Source: CALAED01 sp937891035 (GTDB taxonomy: Bacteria; Actinomycetota; Actinomycetes; Streptosporangiales; Streptosporangiaceae). From it: a DNA stretch of 35,608 nucleotides. Positions 22,932 to 32,846 of this stretch are shown here, piece by piece. Below the pieces are notes generated by a model that did no database searches, had not been told where the DNA came from, and saw nothing but the letters and a program-made list of their open reading frames with translations. Both the position numbers and the translations under genes were made by a program. The stretch covers positions 1 to 35,608 of the forward strand of contig DASQSZ010000135.1 in the NCBI GenBank assembly GCA_035642125.1, written 5' to 3'. Every line of letters begins with the position of its first letter. Positions within the stretch are counted from its first letter, which is position 1.

Positions 22932-22977
22932 CCAAACTACCTAATCGATCTTGTTTTTAGGTAGTTTAGCGGTTTGG
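22932..22977. repeat. AT-rich palindromic element, copy at the 3' end of fic (shortened left arm)
   Basis: AAACTACCTAA (22934-22944) and TTAGGTAGTTT (22957-22967) are perfect 11-bp arms around the core TCGATCTTGTTT. The right side continues AGCGGTTTGG, while the left side is CCAAAC directly followed by TACCTAA. Restoring CGCTAAAC between them would extend symmetry to 21 bp. The element shares its layout and core start (TCGATCT) with the copy at 24042-24102. It contains the fic stop codon (22966-22968) and could also act as its terminator. Confidence 0.85.
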
Positions 22978-24033
22978 TTGGTCCGTTGGGGCTCGTCGCC
23001 ACGCGGCCGCACGTCCGACGCCGTCGGGGTTGACGGCCCCTTCTCCGCGTAGTTCGCCGAGCACCATCCGGATGGTCTGGTCGCTGATTCCCGGCAACGC
23101 GGCGCGAACGTCGGCGACCCTGAAGATCGGCGGGGCACATCGGAGCACGTAGTCGCGCACGCGCTCCTGCTTGCTGCCGACGGGCTTTTCGGCGGCCGCC
23201 CGGCGAGCGAAGATGCGGTACGCATCGGCCAGGACCCGGACAAAGTACCCAAGCCATGGCCACGGGTCGGCCTCGTGGTCGTGCCAGCCGTCCGTCGAGT
23301 CGAGCAGCGCCTGATAGTAGGCGTCGGCGGACTCGGCGATCAGCTGCTCCAAGCTGACATAGCGAACGACCCCGTAACCGGCGTCCGCGAGCACGGCATT
23401 GGAGATAGCCCGCGCCACCCGGCCGTTGCCGTCCTCGAAAGGATGGATGACGGTCAGGTCGAGAACGAAGAGCCCGGCAAGGAGCACGGGGTGATGCCGG
23501 GCGTCGGCGACGGCCTCGCCGTATCTTTCGATCAGTTCCCGGACGCAAAACTCGGTTTCGGCGGCTGGCACGGGCCGGAATCGTACGCTGCTCGTGCCAT
23601 CGGGCGCGCGGTCGACGACGAGGTTGTCCTCGGTCTTGAAGCCGCCGCCGCGCACTTTGGTGTGGGCGAAGAGCAGCCGATGCAGGTGGAGCAGGAGCCC
23701 GACGCTGAGCGGGCGCCAGTCTTCTTGGAAGAGGTAGTCGATCGTGTCGCGATATCCGGCGAGTTCCTGTTCGCTACGGGTCCGCAGCGTTGTCACGTCC
23801 CTGCGGATGATCCGTTCCGCCCGTGACTCGTCATCAACGACGACGCCCTCGATCGCCGATGACATCGTGATGCTGGCGACACGCGCCCGATTGGCCAGTT
23901 CGCGAAGCACCCCGGGCAGCTGATCCTTATAGAGAGCCTCACTGCCACGTCCGACATCGACGGTGCTCAGCAAGGTGACCACCCGGCTCGGCACCTGCCC
24001 CAGCGTCCGATCCAGGTCAGCGAAACTGCGCAC
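22966..24033 (-). CDS. Fic family protein (AMPylator-type) with N-terminal inhibitory helix
   Basis: A 355-residue Fic protein. The active-site motif HPFEDGNGRVAR (His197) is complete, so nucleotide transfer (usually AMP) to a target hydroxyl is expected. SSAIEG (about 58-63) is the inhibitory motif of class II Fic proteins, whose Glu blocks ATP binding. The C-terminal part (about 285-345, VGSKQERVRDYVLR...DVRAALPGISDQTIRMVLGELRGEG) looks like a winged helix, as in Fic proteins that bind DNA and repress themselves. GTG 24033 has GGAGG 5 bp upstream; TTG 24045 is an alternative. Start and stop each lie next to or inside a copy of an AT-rich palindrome, and the last codons (AAC CGC TAA) belong to the repeat. 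Confidence 0.88.
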   Translation of the reverse strand: MRSFADLDRTLGQVPSRVVTLLSTVDVGRGSEALYKDQLPGVLRELANRARVASITMSSAIEGVVVDDESRAERIIRRDVTTLRTRSEQELAGYRDTIDYLFQEDWRPLSVGLLLHLHRLLFAHTKVRGGGFKTEDNLVVDRAPDGTSSVRFRPVPAAETEFCVRELIERYGEAVADARHHPVLLAGLFVLDLTVIHPFEDGNGRVARAISNAVLADAGYGVVRYVSLEQLIAESADAYYQALLDSTDGWHDHEADPWPWLGYFVRVLADAYRIFARRAAAEKPVGSKQERVRDYVLRCAPPIFRVADVRAALPGISDQTIRMVLGELRGEGAVNPDGVGRAAAWRRAPTDQPNR

Positions 24034-24041
24034 CGGCTCCT

Positions 24042-24102
24042 CCAATAAACCGCTAAACTAACTAATCGATCTCCCTCTTAGTTAGTTTAGCGGTTTCTTT
24101 GG
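24042..24102. repeat. AT-rich palindromic element, complete copy upstream of fic
   Basis: AAACCGCTAAACTAACTAA (24047-24065) and its perfect complement (24078-24096) form 19-bp arms around TCGATCTCCCTC. CCAA/TTTGG outside extends the symmetry with small mismatches. It stands out as AT-rich in GC-rich DNA. On the minus strand it begins 6 bp after the stop of the gene remnant (24108) and ends at the fic Shine-Dalgarno; the outer TTGG overlaps TTGGAGG. In the transcript it would form a strong hairpin directly before that ribosome binding site. Confidence 0.92.
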
Positions 24103-24107
24103 TGGTT

Positions 24108-24495
24108 TTAGGATCGGTCGGTCGAGGAGTCGGCCGCCTGCTCCTCATGGCGCCATGCTGGGCGGGCCAGGTGAGGGGTCGCCACCGTTTCGGCGTCATC
24201 CGGCCACCAGGTGGCGAGCGCCTGCAGAGCCGGCAGATGGACGGCGTGATCATGGTCGCGGGCCGCTGCTATCAGCGCGCCACGATCGACTCGGCGGGTG
24301 GAAAAGCTTGCCGAGTTGGGTGAGCGCCTCCAGATCGAGGCGTCCATACGCGCTGGTCAATCGCTGCCGGTAGGCCCGCCAGACCGCGGTCACGGTCCTG
24401 TTCCCTTGCGTGAGAGGCGCTTTGGTAGGGCGCATACGAGACTCGACCGCTTCTGCTACGAGCAGGCTAAGGTCAGCCGGCGTGGTGAAGTACTC
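24108..24495 (-). pseudogene. Frameshifted gene remnant upstream of fic
   Basis: Two minus-strand frames look like halves of one protein. The first (24495 to about 24300) reads EYFTTPADLSLLVAEAVESR...AVWRAYRQRLTSAYGRLDLEALTQLGKLFHPP. The second (about 24300 to 24108) reads RVDRGALIAAARDHDHAVHLPALQALATWWPDDAETVATPHLARPAWRHEE and ends at TAA. Joining them near 24300 by a one-base shift gives a continuous helical protein of about 128 residues, with AGGAG-like sequence upstream but no good start codon. The family is not recognised; parts recall C-termini of nucleotidyltransferase-like proteins, without conviction. It lies on the same strand as fic, separated from it by the palindrome. Confidence 0.4.
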
Positions 24496-24566
24496 CTATG
24501 GGCCGAGAAGCTGGACGTCCGGTGGAGATGACGCCGGCGGTGGGCGGGCGCCGGAGACCTGGGTGG

Positions 24567-25325
24567 TCAGCTGAAAGGGGTCTTCGGGCGGTCTTGTTTG
24601 ACGCCGTCGACGTAGATGTCGAGCTTTTCGTTGTAGAACGCGATGAGTCCGGCGACCTTTTGGCTTTCCGGCAGCGGGGTGCGGTACGACCAGGCCAGGT
24701 CGGAGTGGACGGTGCCGCCGACCCGGATCGACCAGTACTCCGCGCTGCCCTTGTACGGGCAGTGCGACACCGCGTCGGTGTGTTCGAGCAGGTCCATCCG
24801 CACGTGCGGCTTTGGCAGGTAGTAGCGCACCGGCAGGCCGGTCTCGAACAGCAGCCGCGGCGCGGCCGACTCGGCGACGGTCACCCCGTCGACCTCCACC
24901 CGTACGTGCCGCGAGCTGGCCAGGATGTCGACTCGGCTGTACGGGTCGCGGGGATGGGTGAAGACCTCTTCGTCCTCTTCGAACCAGCCGTCCATGGCAT
25001 CCCACTCGAACCGCACCAGGTCGCGCAGCTCTTCCAGCGGGGATTCCTCGTAGCGGATGGCCGCGCCGGCGGCCTCTCGGTCGCCCACCTTCACCGTGAA
25101 CGTACGGCCGTCGCCCCGGCTGGGGGAGTGCTTGGTGCCGCCGTCGGGGACGAGCAGGTCCATGCGCACATCGGCGACAGGGAAGTAATAGGCCGGGTAG
25201 TAGGGGACCTCCCAGACCAGCGACGGGCGGGCGCTGTCGGCGACCACCTCGCCGCCGAGGTAGACCCGGACGCGTTTGGCGCTCGGCTCGATCCGTACCC
25301 GGCCCCGACTCGCGTTCGCGTTCAT
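24567..25325 (-). CDS. Protein with two DUF427 domains
   Basis: A 252-residue protein with two copies of the DUF427 fold. Domain 1 (about 10-110) contains KRVRVYLGGEVVADSARPSLVWEVPYYPAYYFPVADVRMDLL and domain 2 (about 130-245) RHVRVEVDGVTVAESAAPRLLFETGLPVRYYLPKPHVRMDLL, followed by SHCPYKGSAEYWSIRVGG. The paired V-x-V-x-x-x-G-x-x-V-A-x-S and YY-P-x-x-D/H-V-R-M-D-L-L motifs show the duplication. Function is unknown. ATG 25325 was taken; GTG 25346 with CAGGA upstream would add seven residues. It follows the GH15 gene by about 54 bp on the same strand and is probably in its operon. Confidence 0.85.
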   Translation of the reverse strand: MNANASRGRVRIEPSAKRVRVYLGGEVVADSARPSLVWEVPYYPAYYFPVADVRMDLLVPDGGTKHSPSRGDGRTFTVKVGDREAAGAAIRYEESPLEELRDLVRFEWDAMDGWFEEDEEVFTHPRDPYSRVDILASSRHVRVEVDGVTVAESAAPRLLFETGLPVRYYLPKPHVRMDLLEHTDAVSHCPYKGSAEYWSIRVGGTVHSDLAWSYRTPLPESQKVAGLIAFYNEKLDIYVDGVKQDRPKTPFS

Positions 25326-25379
25326 GCAGGTCACAACGCCGGGCACCGCCGGTCCTGTTCCAGCTGAGCGGAGGTGGCC

Positions 25380-27290
25380 TCAGGCGAGGGGCGCCGGGCG
25401 CTCGCCGCGCTCGGCGCGGATGACCTGCATAACCGCGTTGATGAGGGCGAGATGGGTGAACGCCTGGGGGAAGTTGCCGAGCTGGCGTCCGGTATGGGGA
25501 TCGATCTCTTCTGCGTACAGCTGCAGCGGGCTGGCGAACGACAGCAGCTTTCCGCACAGCGAGCGGGCCCGCTCCAACTCGCCGATCATGACGAGCGAGG
25601 ACACGAGCCAAAACGAGCACAGCGTGAAGCTGCCTTCTGCGGAGGTGAAGCCGTCGTCGGTCTCCTCGGTGCGGTACCGCAGCACGAGGTCGTCTTCGCT
25701 CAGCTCGTCGGCGATTGCCAGCACGGTCTGCCGCACCCGCTTGTCGTCCGCGGGCAGGAAGCCGAGCAACGGGATGAGCAGCGCGGACGCGTCCAGCGAG
25801 GTCGCCCCGTAATGCGCGGCGAACACGCCGCGCTCGTCCAGGGCATGCGCGATCACGTCGGCGTGGATCTCGTCGGCCGCGTGCTGCCAGCGCTGCGCCC
25901 GCCCGAGGTCGCCGCGGATCCTGGCCAGCTTGGCGCCGCGGTCGGCCGCGGCCCAGCAAAAGACCTTCGATGAGGTGAAGTGCTTCGGCTCGCCGCGTAC
26001 CTCCCACATGCCGCAGTCGGGCTGCCGCCAGTGCTCAAGCGCCTCCTCGACCTGCTTGACCACGATCTTCCAGAGCCGGTCGTCGAGCCGGTCGCGCTTG
26101 CGTACGAACAGGTAGATGGAGCCGATGATGGCGCCCCACACGTCGTGCTGGGCCTGCATGTACGCGGCGTTGCCGATCCGGACGGGCCGGGCGCCCGCGT
26201 AGCCGTCGAGGTGGTCGAGGATCCGTTCCTCGAGTTCGGCCTCGCCGTCCACGCCGTACATGATCTGCAGTCGTCCGTCAGCGGTCTCGGCCACGTCACA
26301 GATGAAGTAGAAGAAGTCGTTGGCCTCCCAATCGAATCCGAGCGTGTAGAAGGCCCACAGCGCCATCGTCGAGTCGCGGATCCAGGTGTAGCGGTAGTCC
26401 CAGTTGCGGTCGCCGCCGGGGCTTTCCGGCAGCGAGGTCGTGGCCGCGGCCGCCACCGCTCCGGTCGGGGCGTACGTCAGCCCCTTGAGCGTCAGGGCGC
26501 TGCGCTGCAGGTGGCCGCGCCAGGGATGGTCGGGAAAGCGTCCGCGGTCCAGCCAGTGCTGCCAGTGGTGCACGGTCCAGGTGAGCCGGTCGTGCGCCTC
26601 GTCGAAGCTGCGCGGCGGCGCGTGCTCGCTCCACGACAGCGCGACGAACCTGCGGTCGCCCTGCTTGAGCAGCGTACGTGCGGTGGCCAGGGAACCTTCG
26701 AAGCCGACGTTCATGTCGCTGTTGAGGCGGAGCACGAGGCCGTTGTCGCGGGCGGCGGCCTCGTGATAGCCGGCGTCGACGTGCTCCCACCGCGCCGGGT
26801 TGAGCCCGTAGCCGAACACCGGCATGCAGTCGAGGCGTACCTGGACCTGGCCGTTGACGCAGCGCACCATGCGCAACAGAACGTGGTCGGCGTCGTAGTC
26901 GGTGGGCGCCCGCCGGTGCGTGTGGGACCGCTCGCTTTCGTGATGCCAGGGGCCGATGAGCAGCGCGTCGGTGACGACGAGCCATCCGCCGTTGGTCCAC
27001 CACGTGGTCTCCAGAACCAGGGTGCCGGGAATGTACCGTTGCGCGGCCGGCACCTCGACGCCGGCCGGGCCGATCCGGAAATATCCGGCGTCGCGGTCAA
27101 GGATCGATCCGAAGGCGCTGGGTGAGTTCATTCGCGGCAGGCACATCCACTCGACGTTGCCGCTGGGCGCCACCAAGGCGGTTGTCTCACAATCCGAGAG
27201 AAAGCCGTAGTCGGCGATCGGAGCGAAGGGCTCCGCACCGGCTGTCTCCGCCTCGAACGGGCGCATAACGTGCTCATTCCCCATGGACAT
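25380..27290 (-). CDS. Glycoside hydrolase family 15 (trehalase/glucoamylase-like)
   Basis: A 636-residue GH15 enzyme. The N-terminal beta-sandwich (about 25-240; ADYGFLSDCETTALVAPSGNVEWMCLPR) precedes an (alpha/alpha)6 barrel with GGDRNWDYRYTWIRDS (292-307), IMYGVDGE, CGMWEVRGEPKHFTSSKVFCWAA (catalytic acid Glu430) and AEEIDPHTGRQLGNFPQAFTHLALI (catalytic base in EEID, 594-597). This pattern is that of actinobacterial GH15 proteins, some of which are acid trehalases; glucoamylase remains possible. No signal peptide, so the substrate should be internal (trehalose or malto-oligosaccharide). GAGAGGAG lies about 12 bp before ATG 27290. It diverges from ppdK. Confidence 0.9.
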   Translation of the reverse strand: MSMGNEHVMRPFEAETAGAEPFAPIADYGFLSDCETTALVAPSGNVEWMCLPRMNSPSAFGSILDRDAGYFRIGPAGVEVPAAQRYIPGTLVLETTWWTNGGWLVVTDALLIGPWHHESERSHTHRRAPTDYDADHVLLRMVRCVNGQVQVRLDCMPVFGYGLNPARWEHVDAGYHEAAARDNGLVLRLNSDMNVGFEGSLATARTLLKQGDRRFVALSWSEHAPPRSFDEAHDRLTWTVHHWQHWLDRGRFPDHPWRGHLQRSALTLKGLTYAPTGAVAAAATTSLPESPGGDRNWDYRYTWIRDSTMALWAFYTLGFDWEANDFFYFICDVAETADGRLQIMYGVDGEAELEERILDHLDGYAGARPVRIGNAAYMQAQHDVWGAIIGSIYLFVRKRDRLDDRLWKIVVKQVEEALEHWRQPDCGMWEVRGEPKHFTSSKVFCWAAADRGAKLARIRGDLGRAQRWQHAADEIHADVIAHALDERGVFAAHYGATSLDASALLIPLLGFLPADDKRVRQTVLAIADELSEDDLVLRYRTEETDDGFTSAEGSFTLCSFWLVSSLVMIGELERARSLCGKLLSFASPLQLYAEEIDPHTGRQLGNFPQAFTHLALINAVMQVIRAERGERPAPLA

Positions 27291-27520
27291 AGCGGGTAAG
27301 ACTCCTCTCGCCTGGCCGTATAGGGTTCAACGGTATTGATCCGTGCCGGCCGACAAGGCCGCATTGCTCAATTTCATGGCTTTGACGTGCAAGAACCGAC
27401 ATCTGTCGACCTAGTGCCGACGGGTCGATCTCGAGGCGGGTACAGTCCGGCAGTGGCAGGTGCCAACGAACCGGCTCCTTTACCTCGATCACTATCCATG
27501 TCGCCATAGGGGAGGTCCTC

Positions 27521-30184
<2,664 letters not shown>

Positions 30185-30224
30185 TCCCCCTGACCACCCT
30201 GATCACCCCCTGATCGACCGTCGC

Positions 30225-30269
30225 CCGCCCGCTCCGCACACCGTGAACATGGCGGAGCGGAGCGGGCGG
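30225..30269 (+). terminator. Terminator hairpin after ppdK
   Basis: CCGCCCGCTCC (30225-30235) and GGAGCGGGCGG (30259-30269) form a perfect 11-bp stem around a 23-nt loop. An inner alternative stem (GCTCCGC/GCGGAGC) lies at 30231-30237 and 30252-30258. It begins 40 bp after the ppdK stop. A run of six A follows, not the T expected for plus-strand intrinsic termination. Confidence 0.5.
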
Positions 30270-30340
30270 AGAGGTGAAAAAAGGGGACACGCGGTCGGCT
30301 GAGGCGAACTTGTGACGCCGGACGTGGCGTCTCACGTAAC

Positions 30341-31042
30341 GTGGTGGACACGATGACGTTGGAGATCGGGCTGCCCGAGTCCCCGCGACCTAAGGAGCAA
30401 GCGGATCAGGGCGGAGACAAACAACGGCGCGGCGGCCGGGCACGGTGGATGCTGCGTCTGCTGCTCCTGATCATCGCGCTGATCATGCTGGTTCCCCTCG
30501 TCGTGGCCGCGCGGGTGTGGTACGCCGCGCGCCAGGACTCCCATCCGAAGTCGGACGCGATCATCGTCCTGGGAGCGGCGCAGTACAACGGCCGGCCCTC
30601 GCCGACCCTCGAATGGCGGCTCGTGCACGCCCTCAGGCTCTACAACCGGGGCGTCGCGCCGGCCATCGTCACCGTCGGCGGTAAGCGGCCGGGGGACAAC
30701 TACACCGAGGCGGTGGCGGGGCGGCGCTGGCTGGCCGCGCGTGGGGTCCCGAAAAGCAAACTGATCGCGGTCTCGGCCGGCTATGACACGCAGACCAGCC
30801 TGGAGGCCGTCGGTCGCAGGTACCGGCAGCTGCACTGGCAGTCCGGCGTGATCGTCACCGACCCCTGGCACAGCCTGCGCTCGCGCAGGATGGCCGCGGA
30901 CAACGGCATCGACGCCGCGGTCTCACCGACGCGCAGCGGCCCGAGCGTGCAGACGCGCGACACCCAGTTCCACTACATCGTCCGCGAGACCGGGGGCTAC
31001 CTTTGGTACGTCACCGCCGGCCGCCTGCTGGCTGACCGGTGA
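30341..31042 (+). CDS. YdcF/SanA-like protein (DUF218), membrane-anchored
   Basis: A 233-residue protein with a charged N-terminus, one membrane helix (about 37-58, LRLLLLIIALIMLVPLVVAARVWYA) and a DUF218 domain. The domain motifs are SDAIIVLGAAQYNGRPSPTLEWRLVHALRLYNRGVAPAIVTVGGK, TEAVAGRRWL, DTQTSLEAVGR and GVIVTDPWHSLRSRRMAADNG. SanA-type proteins are linked to envelope barrier function, but the reaction is unknown. Start GTG 30341 or ATG 30353: a TAACGT (30337-30342) that could be a -10 would overlap the GTG and favours ATG 30353 with a nearly leaderless transcript. It overlaps the 3' end of a convergent small gene by 32 bp. Confidence 0.85.
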   Translation: MVDTMTLEIGLPESPRPKEQADQGGDKQRRGGRARWMLRLLLLIIALIMLVPLVVAARVWYAARQDSHPKSDAIIVLGAAQYNGRPSPTLEWRLVHALRLYNRGVAPAIVTVGGKRPGDNYTEAVAGRRWLAARGVPKSKLIAVSAGYDTQTSLEAVGRRYRQLHWQSGVIVTDPWHSLRSRRMAADNGIDAAVSPTRSGPSVQTRDTQFHYIVRETGGYLWYVTAGRLLADR

Positions 31043-31310
31043 CGTCGGGCTGGGGGAGCCGGGCCGGGCGATGTGAGTCGGCGACGCCGTAGCGGGCGAG
31101 GAAGGCCCGTACGGTCGCAACGGCCAGCTTGATGGCGCCGGCGTTCGGATGCCGGATCGCCAGCACGTCAAACGCGACGGTCGCGGCGATGACCGTGCCG
31201 ACGAGAACGTAAAAGCCGACGAGAAGGGCGATCGCCAGCAGGGCGCGAAAAGTCGTCGTTATCGTGATGTACGTCCTGTTTCGTGGCGGACGGCCGGGGA
31301 GTCCGGCCAT
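31011..31310 (-). pseudogene. Small membrane segment, possible truncated N-terminus of an M48-type metalloprotease
   Basis: A 99-residue frame. Its hydrophobic part TTTFRALLAIALLVGFYVLVGTVIAATVAFDVLAIRHPNAGAIKLAVATVRAFLARYG resembles the N-terminal membrane anchor of actinobacterial M48 proteases, which commonly start MTTTxRALL. The protease domain with HExxH is missing; the frame ends in a Pro/Arg-rich tail overlapping the convergent YdcF-like gene. At the expected start the codon is ATA (ITTTF), with AGGACG 9 bp upstream, as if an ATG had been lost. The longer ATG 31310 has no Shine-Dalgarno. It could be a relic or an unrelated small membrane protein. Confidence 0.4.
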
Positions 31311-31346
31311 AGGGCGCGTGAGGTGCTAAGGCGCGCAACGACAATA

Positions 31347-31360
31347 CGGGATCTATCCCG
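31347..31360. repeat. 14-bp palindrome between divergent genes upstream of dgt
   Basis: CGGGAT-CT-ATCCCG is a perfect 6-bp inverted repeat with a 2-bp centre, 56 bp before the dgt ATG and 37 bp before the divergent small gene. On the minus strand it is followed at once by TATTGT (a -10-like hexamer). A closely similar palindrome, CAGGATCTGTCCTG, occurs at 34680-34693 upstream of another gene. Confidence 0.45.
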
Positions 31361-31415
31361 CATTCAGGACGGCGACCTCCGAATGTCCGCCGCCGGCCGT
31401 AGGCTCGCTCCCACC

Positions 31416-32756
31416 ATGACCTATGAGGCACATGACCGGGAACGATGGGCGCCGGAGCCGTCCAAGCGGCCCGGCCGCACGGCGTTCGAGCGCGACCGGG
31501 CACGAGTGCTGCACAGCGCGGCGCTACGCCGGTTGGCCGCCAAGACACAGGTGTTCGAGGCGGGTGCCGGCGGGCCGCACGGCCCGCACAGCCCGCACAG
31601 CCCGCGCACCCGGCTGACCCACTCGCTTGAGTGCGCGCAGGTGGGCAGGGAGCTGGGCAAGACCTTCGGCTGCGACCCCGACCTGGTGGAGGCGGCCTGC
31701 CTTGCGCACGACATCGGCCACCCCCCGTTCGGGCACAACGGCGAGGCCACCCTCGCCGCGCTCGCCGCCGGCTGCGGCGGGTTCGAGGGCAACGCACAGA
31801 GCCTGCGCATCCTGACCAGGCTGGAGCCCAAGTCGTTCGCGCCCGACGGTCCGCCGCTGCATGGGCGCAGCGTGGGGCTCAACCTGACCCGGGCCACGCT
31901 CGACGCGGCGATGAAATACCCGTGGCGGGACGGCGCATCCGATGGCGCATCCGGAGGCGGACGCGCAGACAGACACGCAGACGTACGCGGAGACGGAGAC
32001 GGACGCGGAGACCGAGCCGGCGCCGCGGGCAAGTTCGGGATCTACGACGACGACGCCGACGTCGCCGCCTGGGTGCGCGAGCGCGCCCCGATCGCGCGGA
32101 CGTGCTTCGAGGCGCAGGTGATGGACTGGTCCGATGATGTCGCCTACTCCGTGCACGATCTGGAGGACGCGCTGATCGCCGGGCACGTCCGGCTGGCCCA
32201 GCTCGCCGATCGGGCCGAGCTGCGCGCGGTCTGCTTGGTCGCCGCCCGGTGGTATTGCGCCGCCGAGCCGGCCGAGCTTGAGGAGCGGTTCCAGATGTTG
32301 CGGGCCGAGCCGTACTGGCCGCGCCACTACGACGGCTCCCAGCGCGGGCTGGCCGCGCTGAAGAACCTCACCAGCGAGCTGATCGGGCGGCTGTGCCGCG
32401 CGGCCGAACAGGCCACCCGCGAGGCGTACGGCGGCGGTCCGCTCACCCGCTATGCCGCCGACCTGATCGTGCCGCGGGCCGAACGGCTGGAGTGCGCCGT
32501 GCTCAAGGGGATCGCCGCGCACTACGTGATGGGGCGGGCCAGCCATACGCAGACCCAGGCCAGACAGCGCGAGGTGATCACAGAGCTGGTGCACGCGCTG
32601 GCCGACCGCGCGCCCGACTCGCTTGAGCCGGTGTTCCGGGCCGCGTTCAAGGCCGCTCCGACCGACGCGGCCCGGCTGCGCGTCGTCGTCGATCAGGTCG
32701 CGTCGCTCACCGACACGTCGGCGACGGCGTGGCATCATGCGATTTCGCGCGGGTGA
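31416..32756 (+). CDS. dgt: Deoxyguanosinetriphosphate triphosphohydrolase-like protein
   Basis: An HD-domain dNTP triphosphohydrolase (dNTP to deoxynucleoside and tripolyphosphate). Of 446 residues, the start RERWAPEPSKRPGRTAFERDRARVLHSAALRRLAAKTQVF is family-typical. The HD metal site has H69 (RLTHSLE) and H98/D99 (CLAHDIGHPPFGHNGE), with VMDWSDDVAYSVHDLEDAL (fourth ligand Asp) downstream. Two low-complexity insertions stand out: PHGPHSPHSP (54-63), and DGASDGASGGGRADRHADVR... (172-205), between MKYPW and KFGIYDDD. ATG 31416 was chosen; an in-frame ATG at 31383 adds 11 residues. In Mycobacterium and Streptomyces dgt often adjoins dnaG; dnaG is not here. Confidence 0.9.
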   Translation: MTYEAHDRERWAPEPSKRPGRTAFERDRARVLHSAALRRLAAKTQVFEAGAGGPHGPHSPHSPRTRLTHSLECAQVGRELGKTFGCDPDLVEAACLAHDIGHPPFGHNGEATLAALAAGCGGFEGNAQSLRILTRLEPKSFAPDGPPLHGRSVGLNLTRATLDAAMKYPWRDGASDGASGGGRADRHADVRGDGDGRGDRAGAAGKFGIYDDDADVAAWVRERAPIARTCFEAQVMDWSDDVAYSVHDLEDALIAGHVRLAQLADRAELRAVCLVAARWYCAAEPAELEERFQMLRAEPYWPRHYDGSQRGLAALKNLTSELIGRLCRAAEQATREAYGGGPLTRYAADLIVPRAERLECAVLKGIAAHYVMGRASHTQTQARQREVITELVHALADRAPDSLEPVFRAAFKAAPTDAARLRVVVDQVASLTDTSATAWHHAISRG

Positions 32757-32846
32757 AATCTGGATACTTGCCGTAGGCTCCCGACGCTGCTGGGATGGGC
32801 AGGACCAAGTGACCGGTGTGACCCCCGCCGTATCAGGAGGATTCTC

